Positions 52,005 to 59,417 of a stretch of DNA of 64,000 nucleotides are shown here, one piece after another. The notes beneath the pieces are model-generated. The model was given only the letters and a program-made list of their open reading frames with translations. It was not told where the DNA came from and made no database searches. The first letter of the stretch is position 1. Every line of letters starts with the position of its first letter. The stretch comes from Simonsiella sp051414845 (GTDB lineage: Bacteria; Pseudomonadota; Gammaproteobacteria; Burkholderiales; Neisseriaceae): assembly GCA_051414845.1 (NCBI GenBank), contig CP183313.1, forward strand, positions 1,984,001-2,048,000. Direction: 5' to 3'. Made by a program: the position numbers and the translations under genes.

Positions 52005-53438
52005 TTATGCTTTAATCTTAAAGTGTATCCATGAAACATCATTCCATCGTAAATTTTTTTGAATTGGATTAGTTCCAATAATCGGTGGCATATGATCTCC
52101 AACGACAATAACTTCAACCCCTTTCATTTCTGGACGCTTAATCAATTCTCCCAAATCATCAAAGAATTGAGTATGCAATCTAAACTGATTACAAATATCT
52201 CCTTCAAATAGATTGAATTGCTTACAGTCTATGCCTTTTGAATGCATATCTTTTTGGCTATATGGATGATGGGATGTAAGGCTTAACCAATAAACGAATT
52301 TATTTTTCTCTAAACGACCTGCCTCCGCAAACTCATTAGCAATGATTCCAGTCAAAGCGCTATCACAAACACCATTAAATGCATAGCAACGCTTCAAATT
52401 TATAAAGCTTTCCGAAGCTAAAACTTTATCGAAACCAGCACGTAAATACCAATTGTTTCTATCATATAAACGGCTACTGGCACCATGAATTGCAATCGTT
52501 GCATACCCTTCTTTTTTTAATTTATTTGGTATGCAATTTGTGAATTCTTTTGCGTCTAATTTTGAAAAGGCATATCCATTCCTGGTTCTTTTATGACACA
52601 GTTCACGCATTTCAGCCTGAACAGTAGAACCTTCAAAATCAAAATAACCCGACTCAATAAATTCAAAATTATCTTGTTGAGCATAAATATTGCGTAAAAC
52701 TTCTTTTTGGACAACATCTTCACGAGCCACTCCCCATGATTCCGCAACAATAAATAAAATTTTTTGACTGTAAGGGAATTTCAGATGTGGTATCGCAGAT
52801 TCTTTTGCCCATTCGATAAGCAAGGGTTTTGTCTCTCTTAGTTGCGCATATTCTGTATTATTTTCATAGTCATATAATAGCCATTGACTTTGTGCAACAA
52901 AATAATTAGTACGACCAAAATATTCAGGAGTCATATCGCGATAAGATACCATTCTCACTTGCCAGCCTAAAAATCCTAATATGGTGCACAATAATAATAC
53001 GCACGAATAAGATGTTTTGTCTGCACATTTCATCCACACTATTAGAAAGACAATACAATAAATAAAAAGCAACACTGCAATTACTTGATATTCACGAGGC
53101 GCTTCCAATATAAAAGGCACTAAATATCGCATGGCAGCAATATCCATAAATGGAAAAAATTGCACCACAAACATTAGGCAATCAATAATGAACGCTAAAA
53201 TCCAAATTAAGCCTCCAATCATACGCCCCAGATAGAGAGGTAAGGGCAAGACAAATATTGCAGCAGCAAATAAATAATCCAAATTAATAATAGGTCTTGC
53301 TAAATTCATAAAATAAGCAATAAACCAAAATAAAATATTAGGCAACAGAACAAAGCATAATGCAAATAACCACTCTTTTCGGTAATTATTAAAATAGTTT
53401 AGCCTATAATCTTTAGTTAATAAATTAATTATATTCAT
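52005..53438 (-). CDS. Sulfatase-fold membrane transferase between pilin genes
   Basis: A 477-residue inner-membrane protein: about five N-terminal membrane segments (to about residue 165), then a periplasmic alkaline-phosphatase-superfamily domain. Visible elements: FIVAESWG, nucleophile region FEGSTVQAEMREL (Ser or Thr), SLTSHHPY and VVGDHMPP (Asp/His metal ligands). The layout is that of phosphoethanolamine/phosphoglycerol transferases (LtaS-, PptA-like). Because it lies between two pilin genes, modification of pilin is plausible, but lipid A or another glycan acceptor is possible. AT-rich, lower GC than neighbours. No good ribosome site. Confidence 0.7.
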   Translation of the reverse strand: MNIINLLTKDYRLNYFNNYRKEWLFALCFVLLPNILFWFIAYFMNLARPIINLDYLFAAAIFVLPLPLYLGRMIGGLIWILAFIIDCLMFVVQFFPFMDIAAMRYLVPFILEAPREYQVIAVLLFIYCIVFLIVWMKCADKTSYSCVLLLCTILGFLGWQVRMVSYRDMTPEYFGRTNYFVAQSQWLLYDYENNTEYAQLRETKPLLIEWAKESAIPHLKFPYSQKILFIVAESWGVAREDVVQKEVLRNIYAQQDNFEFIESGYFDFEGSTVQAEMRELCHKRTRNGYAFSKLDAKEFTNCIPNKLKKEGYATIAIHGASSRLYDRNNWYLRAGFDKVLASESFINLKRCYAFNGVCDSALTGIIANEFAEAGRLEKNKFVYWLSLTSHHPYSQKDMHSKGIDCKQFNLFEGDICNQFRLHTQFFDDLGELIKRPEMKGVEVIVVGDHMPPIIGTNPIQKNLRWNDVSWIHFKIKA

Positions 53439-53461
53439 TTAATATTCTACATAAAAAACTC

Positions 53462-53497
53462 AAAAAAGACTGTATCTTTAAAGATACAGTCTTTTTT
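53462..53497. terminator. Perfect palindromic terminator
   Basis: A 36-base perfect palindrome, AAAAAAGACTGTATCTTT and its complement. It follows the minus-strand pilin gene stop (53513). Confidence 0.85.
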
Positions 53498-53512
53498 GAT
53501 TAAATTAATTAA

Positions 53513-54001
53513 TTATTTATTTGCTTTTGTGCAGCCGCTAGGAATAAATTTGTCTTTGAAGCTTGCTGCAGGTTTGATAGTACAAGTCCAAACGCCATTT
53601 GCATCACGGTTTTGTGCAACTACAGTACCATGAATGTCTTTGCTCGCATTACCACCCAACGTACCAGTAATGCTACCAGAACTACCATTTTTGAAATCAA
53701 CGGTTGCTGCGCTCAACATGTTTGAACGAACGGCAGTACCATCATCATTACCACTTTTCAAACCAACTGCGGCAGTAGTAGAAGGTTTAGTTACATCAGA
53801 ACCTGCTACAGGTGTTTTACCATCAAAAATTGCTGCATCAACTGCGGTTTTAACTGCAGCCAACTCACCTACTACACGAGTAGTTTGTGATTTAGAGATG
53901 TAGTCTTGGTACATAGGCAATGCGATTGCTGCCAAAATACCGATAATAGCGATTACGATCATTAACTCGATCAAAGTGAAACCTTTTTGGATTGCTTTCA
54001 T
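53513..54001 (-). CDS. Type IV pilin (PilE/PilA-like)
   Basis: A 162-residue prepilin: leader MKAIQKG, mature start FTLIELMIVIAIIGILAAIALPMYQDY with Glu5, Ser/Thr/Gly-rich variable middle, and C-terminal disulfide (WTCTIKP ... PSGCTK). It is likely the major pilin: its codon use and ribosome site (GGAGAT) are strong and its composition is low-complexity. The promoter is sigma-54-like, as is known for the major pilin of Kingella kingae. No silent pilS copies or Cla/Sma repeats were seen. Confidence 0.9.
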   Translation of the reverse strand: MKAIQKGFTLIELMIVIAIIGILAAIALPMYQDYISKSQTTRVVGELAAVKTAVDAAIFDGKTPVAGSDVTKPSTTAAVGLKSGNDDGTAVRSNMLSAATVDFKNGSSGSITGTLGGNASKDIHGTVVAQNRDANGVWTCTIKPAASFKDKFIPSGCTKANK

Positions 54002-54334
54002 GTTTTATCTCCAGATAAAAATAAATTTACAGCGCAAGGGATTTAGAAAATGGACTTACCATCTGCGCTGCATGTGTTCGGTAAGTACTGTTTTGCAAGC
54101 GTATTGAAGCATAGGCAGTGCCAAACTAAATATTAATTTTATATTACTGTTTTTAAATGTTATTTTACTAGATGACTTTTTTTGTCAGTCTCATTTTAGG
54201 ACAAATCAAGTCAAAAACATGCCGTATTTTGTCAGGTTGAGGCTTTTGCTTTGCATTTTTTCGCATATTTGAGGCTGCCTGAAAAACTTATCTTATGCTT
54301 TATGCGCCATTTCTTACTCTTTAATATATACGTA
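54002..54334. other. Pilin promoter region
   Basis: About 330 bases between the pilin gene and queC. The leader (54002-54097), the sigma-54 promoter at 54109-54122 and an AT-rich upstream stretch (to about 54250), then a DUS near 54270. No gene seen. No G4-forming G-run motif like the pilE G4 of Neisseria gonorrhoeae. Confidence 0.6.
54109..54122 (-). promoter_or_regulatory. Sigma-54 promoter before pilin gene
   Basis: Minus-strand TGGCACTGCCTATGC has GG at 54122-54121, 10 bases, then GC at 54110-54109; TGGCAC matches the -24 element. Predicted start near 54097, giving a leader of about 95 bases. Confidence 0.7.
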
Positions 54335-54982
54335 TCACGCACGCTCTGCCAAATATTGCACCAAGCCTTTTTCGCGCAAGACGCAACTTGGACATTCGTG
54401 GCAACCGCCATCTATGCCGAGATAGCATGTATGCGTGTGTTCGCGGATGTAATCGAGTTTTCCTAATTTATCTGCCAGTGCCCATGTTTCTTTTTTGGTT
54501 AAATACATCAAGGGCGTGCGAATGTTGAAATCGTATGCCATCGCCAAATTGAGCGAGACGTTCATGGATTTGACAAACACGTCACGGCAGTCAGGATAAC
54601 CTGAAAAATCGGTTTCGCACACGCCAATAAAGATGTCGTATATCTGCTGCGATTTGGCGTAAATGGCGGCATAAAGCAAAAACAGCGCGTTGCGTCCGTC
54701 TACAAACGTATTGGGCAGGCTGCCTGAAACTTGGATTTCGGCGTTGTCGTCCATTAATGCATTGTGCGTAATTGAAGAAATTAACGACAAATCCAACACG
54801 GTTTGCGGCACGCCTAAATCTCGCGCTATCCATGCGGCGCGTTCTAATTCAATATGATGGCGTTGTCCGTAGGCAAACGTAATGGCTTGCACGTTTTGCG
54901 CGCCATATTCGGCGATGGCTTGTAGCAGACAGGTGGTGGAATCTTGTCCGCCTGAGAAAATCACAAGGGCTTGGTTGGGCAT
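54335..54982 (-). CDS. queC: 7-cyano-7-deazaguanine synthase
   Basis: An ATP-dependent enzyme of 215 residues in queuosine synthesis, converting 7-carboxy-7-deazaguanine to preQ0. PP-loop FSGGQDSTT at residues 9-17; zinc cysteines in CYLGIDGGCHECPSC. Start is ATG 54982; the longer frame is leader with a DUS. Two internal DUS copies (SGSLPN, GYPDC region). Confidence 0.94.
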   Translation of the reverse strand: MPNQALVIFSGGQDSTTCLLQAIAEYGAQNVQAITFAYGQRHHIELERAAWIARDLGVPQTVLDLSLISSITHNALMDDNAEIQVSGSLPNTFVDGRNALFLLYAAIYAKSQQIYDIFIGVCETDFSGYPDCRDVFVKSMNVSLNLAMAYDFNIRTPLMYLTKKETWALADKLGKLDYIREHTHTCYLGIDGGCHECPSCVLREKGLVQYLAERA

Positions 54983-55089
54983 GATGGGCTTTCTTTTTTT
55001 GAATATTGTGGGGGAATTCGGTTTTAGGCTGCCTGAAAATACACAACAAAAGTTCAATGCCGCCTGAAACCTGCCCCTTCCACCAATGA

Positions 55090-55190
55090 AAGGGGGAAAG
55101 CTGGGGTGGGGGTTAGAGGGTTGATATTCTGGAAAGTTTCTGATGAATCAACTGCCCCCACCCTAACCCTCCCCCGCGAGCGGGGGAGGG
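55090..55190. repeat. C/G-rich inverted repeat
   Basis: GGGGTGGGGGTTAGAGGG (55103-55120) and CCCCCACCCTAACCCTCCCC (55154-55173) are inverted copies, followed by CCCGCGAGCGGGGG. A strong structured element without coding capacity. Confidence 0.6.
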
Positions 55191-55341
55191 AACAAAGTTG
55201 CGCAAGTTTTGTTGTGTGCTTTCAGGCAGCCTTGTCGTATGCGACAAAAGTTCAATGCTGCCTGAAACCGAAAAACGCGCATTATAACAAGGCAAACGCG
55301 TTATAATGCGCGCTTTATTTTATGCTTCATTCAACATCATC

Positions 55342-55857
55342 ATGGCTATCGTATCAAAATTCCAATCTTTATCGCCGTTTCGCCAAGGCTTGTTGCTGAC
55401 TTTGATTTTGGGCTGGGGTGGCGTGGCGTCGTCGCTGTTTGCGCAATATGTGTTGGGCATGAATCCTTGCGTGATGTGCATTCAGCAGCGCATGGCTTTG
55501 CTGGGGATTGCGTTGATGTCGCTCTTGGTTTGGTGGCTGCCTGAAAACAAAATCATGCGTTGGGTAAGCGCGGTTTTGGTAGCAGCACCTGCGGCGTTTG
55601 GTTTGTATATTGCGAGCCAACAAATTTACCTGCAATCGCTGCCGCTGATGGAACAACCGTCTTGCGGTGCGCCATGGACGTTCCGTTTGCGCAATGCGCC
55701 ACTGTTTGACTTATATGAATGGTTTATCCGTGGCACGGGCGCGTGTGGCGAAGTGTATGAAGTGTTGGGCGTGGCGTTGCCTGTGTGGAGCGCGTTGTTT
55801 TTTAGTTTGGTGTTGTTGATTTTATTGGTTTCTTTGTGGCGCGCGCGCTATCGTTAA
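55342..55857 (+). CDS. dsbB: Disulfide bond formation protein DsbB
   Basis: A four-helix inner-membrane oxidase of 171 residues that re-oxidises DsbA and passes electrons to quinones. The first Cys pair is NPCVMCIQQR, the second is PSCGAPWTF and GACGEV. ATG 55342 fits family length; an upstream ATG (55306) is possible. Confidence 0.92.
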   Translation: MAIVSKFQSLSPFRQGLLLTLILGWGGVASSLFAQYVLGMNPCVMCIQQRMALLGIALMSLLVWWLPENKIMRWVSAVLVAAPAAFGLYIASQQIYLQSLPLMEQPSCGAPWTFRLRNAPLFDLYEWFIRGTGACGEVYEVLGVALPVWSALFFSLVLLILLVSLWRARYR

Positions 55858-56093
55858 TGCTTGTAAAGATACCTATTTTCGGGCAAAATGTAACTATTTT
55901 TCAGGCAGCTTGTGGCTTTCAGGCTGCCTGAAATTTATGTTGATTGGGATTAAGGTATCCGCTCCATTTTATTTTTCAGGCAGCCTTGGGTTGCGAGATT
56001 GGCAATTTCCGTAGAAAACACTATCGGCATAAATGGTGGGCGGAGCCCACTCTACGATATGGCTGCCTGAAAACCTTTAACTGATTGAATATT

Positions 56094-57212
56094 ATGTTTG
56101 ATTTACCTACTGGCGATTGGTTTTTGCTGGCACTTTTGCTGTTGCCTGTGGCGGCAACTTTGTTGTCGCTGTCTAAAAACAGCCATTGGACGCTGCGCAT
56201 TTTTGATTTTCCGCGTTTGCAAATTGCGGCGGTGAGTTTGTTGTGCATGCTGCTGAACGCCTTGTTTGAACAGGGCAACAGTTTTTTGTTCACGCTGATG
56301 GAGTTCATCAATTTCGCTTGCGCCGCGTGGCAAATGTGGCAGATTAGCGCGTACACGCGTTTGAAAAAACCGCAAGTGCAGCTGTACGAAGGCGAGGATA
56401 ATCAGCGCACAGTCAGCATTTTGACCAGCAATGTTTTAACGCCTAATCGTGGCGCGGATAAATTGTTGTCTTTAATTCAACAATATCAGCCCGATTTGGT
56501 GCTGACCGTGGAAACCGATAAATGGTGGGAAACGCAGTTGACATCGCTTGAGCAAAGCCACCCGTTTTGCGTGAAAATTCCGCTGGACAATTTGTACGGT
56601 ATGCATTTGTATAGCCGTTTGCCGCTGCAAAATGCGCAGGTGCGTTATTTGGTGCGCGACGATATTCCGTCTATTCACGCGCAAGTGCAATTGCCTAGCA
56701 GCGAATGGTTTGAGATTTATTGTTTGCATCCGATGCCGCCCAGCCCAACCGAAGCAGCCGAAGCGACCGAGCGCGATGGCGAATTGTTGATTGTGGGCAA
56801 GGAAATTGCGGGCAAAGACAAAACATGCATGGTGTTTGGCGATTTGAACGATGTGGCGTGGTCGGACACGTCGCGGCTGTTTCAACGCATCAGCGGTTTG
56901 CTTGACCCACGCGTGGGGCGCGGTTTGTTTAATACGTTCAACGCCAATCATTGGTGGTTGCGTTGGCCGCTTGACCATATTTTCATCAGCAGCGATTTTC
57001 TGGTTACTGAATTGCAGCGTTTGCCACATATTGGCTCTGACCATTTCCCTGTGTATGGGAAATTTCAGTTCACGCCACGCGCCAAATACAAACACGATGC
57101 GCCCCAGCCCGAACACGGCGACAAGCGCGAGGCGGCGGATAAAATCGATGCCGCCGAACCGATTTATGTGCAAGAACGTACGAAATATGAACGTGGCTCA
57201 GTTTCAGGCTAA
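56094..57212 (+). CDS. Membrane-anchored endonuclease/exonuclease/phosphatase-family protein
   Basis: A 372-residue protein. About three N-terminal membrane helices (to about residue 85) then an EEP-fold domain: SNVLTPNRGADKLLSLI, VETDKWWE, CLHPMPPSP, GDLNDVAWSDTSR (Asp/Asn metal) and IGSDHFPVYG (SDH). This combination is typical of the endo/exonuclease/phosphatase family of membrane proteins of unknown substrate. Charged C-terminal tail of about 45 residues. Start ATG 56094. Terminator at 57236-57262. Confidence 0.83.
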   Translation: MFDLPTGDWFLLALLLLPVAATLLSLSKNSHWTLRIFDFPRLQIAAVSLLCMLLNALFEQGNSFLFTLMEFINFACAAWQMWQISAYTRLKKPQVQLYEGEDNQRTVSILTSNVLTPNRGADKLLSLIQQYQPDLVLTVETDKWWETQLTSLEQSHPFCVKIPLDNLYGMHLYSRLPLQNAQVRYLVRDDIPSIHAQVQLPSSEWFEIYCLHPMPPSPTEAAEATERDGELLIVGKEIAGKDKTCMVFGDLNDVAWSDTSRLFQRISGLLDPRVGRGLFNTFNANHWWLRWPLDHIFISSDFLVTELQRLPHIGSDHFPVYGKFQFTPRAKYKHDAPQPEHGDKREAADKIDAAEPIYVQERTKYERGSVSG

Positions 57213-57235
57213 AACTTTTGCCAAACCCAGTTTGC

Positions 57236-57262
57236 AGAGCGGATTTTATATCCGCTCTTTTT
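57236..57262 (+). terminator. Terminator of the EEP gene
   Basis: AGAGCGGAT, 5-base loop, ATCCGCTCT and five T, 24 bases after the stop. Confidence 0.85.
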
Positions 57263-57416
57263 ACATCAATTAAATTCAAATTGTTCAACCGATTACCAAA
57301 ATAATTGGCTATAAAATTCGCCACTACGCAAGCAAAGGAATAGCTTTGCAAAGCTTTCAGGCTGCCTGAAGCATTTTCGGCTATAATCGCTCCCTATTTT
57401 TTCAGATTTGAAACTC

Positions 57417-59273
57417 ATGAACCTATTTTACGAAGATTCAGGCAGCCTGAAAGTGGCTGCGATTGTGCAGAAAAATGATGCAACTTATCAAGCCGATACA
57501 CAACACGGCAAGCGCGTGAAAATCAAAGCAGCAAGCGTATTTTTGGAATTTGATGGCGACATGAACGCCTTTTTAGAAAACGCGCAAAACGAAGCGGCAG
57601 AGATGGATACCAGTTTATTGTGGGAAGCCGTGGGCGAAGACGAATTTTCCGCCGACTTTGCCGCTGCTGAATATTTTGGTGGCACGCCCACGAAAACCCA
57701 AATCGCGGCAACCTTAATCGCGCTGTATGCCGCGCCGATGTATTTTCACAAGAAAAACAAAGGCGTATTCAAAGCTGCACCAGCCGATGTGTTGCAACAG
57801 GCTTTAGCGGCGGTGGAACGCAAAGCGCAGCAAGAAGCGCAAATGCAGGCTTGGGCAGAGACATTAATTTCAGGCAGCCTGCCTGAAGAAATCGCTGCCG
57901 AGTTGCCGAAAATTTTGCACGCGCCCGATAAGCAATCTTTGGCGTATAAAGCGTTTACCAAAGCGGGCGAGATGAAAAAAATGTCGCCTTATGAGTTGGC
58001 AAAATTTGTGGGTGGCATTCAATCCATGCCACAATATTTGCAGCAACGCTTTGAAATGAAATATTTTCCCAAAGGAGTTGGTTTTGCCGACATCGCTGCA
58101 CCAACGCTGCCTGAAAACTTGCCGTTGGCAAATGTTGCCGCGTTTTCCATTGACGATGAATCCACGACCGAAGTGGACGACGCGTTGAGCCTAAAAGATT
58201 TAGGCAACGGCATTAAACGCTTGGGCATTCACATCGCTGCACCGAGTTTAGCTGTGTCGCCGCAAAGTGAAATGGAAAACCTGATTTTGGAACGCCAATC
58301 AACCGTCTATTTCCCTGCTGGCAAAATCACCATGCTGCCTGAAAACTGGATTAGCGCGTTTAGCTTGGACGAAGGTAAAACCGTACCCGCATTCAGCATT
58401 TATTTTGAAATAGACAGCGAGTGGAACGTATCCGTGCCCGAGAGCCGCGTGGAACTTGTGCCAATTGAAACCAATTTGCGCATTCAGAAAATCGAGCCGT
58501 TTTTCAACAGCGAAACAGGCGTAGGCAGCGCAGACAATCCACAATTTGCGCACCATGCCGATTTATTATACTTGCTTGATTTATCTTATGAATTGCAGAA
58601 AAAGCGCGATCGATTAGAAGACAAAACCCTGCCGAAAAAATACGATTACGGCATTGATTTTGACGCAGAGGGCAAAATCATCATCACGCGCCGTGAACGC
58701 GGCTCGCCGATTGATACGCTGGTAAGCGAAATGATGATTTTGGCCAACACCTCATGGGCAAAAATGTTGCACGACAACGCCATTGGCGGCATTTTCCGCG
58801 TGCAACCCAGCGGACGCGTGCGCATGTCCACCCATTCCGAGCCACACATCGGTATGAACGTCGCCCATTACGGCTGGTTTACTTCGCCTTTGCGCCGTGC
58901 TTGTGATTTTATCAATCAAAAACAATTATATAGCGCAATATATCCCGACAGCGAACCGCGTTTTGCGCAAAAAGACAGCGACTTATTCGCCGCCATCGGC
59001 GCATTTGACAGCGCGTACAACGCTTATGGCGATTTCCAAACGCAAATGGAAGGCTATTGGTCGCTGGTGTATTTGCAACAAGAAAATATACGAGAAATCA
59101 ATGGCGTAGTTTTGAAAGAAGATTTAGTGCGTTTAGACGGCTTACCACTCGTTGCCCGCGCCACAGGCATTCCGATGGAAATTGCACCGAAAACCATGGT
59201 CAAACTGGCGATTACCGAAATTGACCCCGAACAGCAGTTTATTGCGCTGCGTTATGTGAATGTTGTTGTTTGA
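57417..59273 (+). CDS. RNB-domain 3'-to-5' exoribonuclease
   Basis: A cytoplasmic RNase II-family enzyme of 618 residues that degrades RNA from the 3' end. The catalytic region FSIDDESTTEVDDALSL supplies the metal Asp residues; RRACDFINQKQL is the C-terminal RNB signature. It is shorter than RNase R (about 790) and lacks an obvious basic tail. Start ATG 57417; four or more DUS copies are inside the coding sequence, giving SGSLK, SGSLPEE, LPENL and LPENW. A TATAAT at 57382-57387 may be the -10 element. Confidence 0.88.
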   Translation: MNLFYEDSGSLKVAAIVQKNDATYQADTQHGKRVKIKAASVFLEFDGDMNAFLENAQNEAAEMDTSLLWEAVGEDEFSADFAAAEYFGGTPTKTQIAATLIALYAAPMYFHKKNKGVFKAAPADVLQQALAAVERKAQQEAQMQAWAETLISGSLPEEIAAELPKILHAPDKQSLAYKAFTKAGEMKKMSPYELAKFVGGIQSMPQYLQQRFEMKYFPKGVGFADIAAPTLPENLPLANVAAFSIDDESTTEVDDALSLKDLGNGIKRLGIHIAAPSLAVSPQSEMENLILERQSTVYFPAGKITMLPENWISAFSLDEGKTVPAFSIYFEIDSEWNVSVPESRVELVPIETNLRIQKIEPFFNSETGVGSADNPQFAHHADLLYLLDLSYELQKKRDRLEDKTLPKKYDYGIDFDAEGKIIITRRERGSPIDTLVSEMMILANTSWAKMLHDNAIGGIFRVQPSGRVRMSTHSEPHIGMNVAHYGWFTSPLRRACDFINQKQLYSAIYPDSEPRFAQKDSDLFAAIGAFDSAYNAYGDFQTQMEGYWSLVYLQQENIREINGVVLKEDLVRLDGLPLVARATGIPMEIAPKTMVKLAITEIDPEQQFIALRYVNVVV

Positions 59274-59287
59274 GTTTTTCCAAAGGT

Positions 59288-59322
59288 AAAAGGCTGCCTG
59301 AAAGGTTTTTCAGGCAGCCTTT
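59288..59322 (+). terminator. DUS-pair terminator
   Basis: AAAGGCTGCCTGAAA, short loop, TTTCAGGCAGCCTTT. It follows the RNB gene by 15 bases. Confidence 0.7.
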
Positions 59323-59417
59323 AATGTGCGTGCGATGTTTTTCAGGCAGCCTGAAACCCCATATTTTCGTTTATAATACCGCGTTTTTGAATTCACTCAT
59401 TTTCAGGCAGCCAACAC

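Noticed and set aside
54002..54250. pilE G4 and Sma/Cla repeat for antigenic variation
   Set aside because: No tandem G-runs of the required form and no Sma/Cla-type repeat near either pilin gene.
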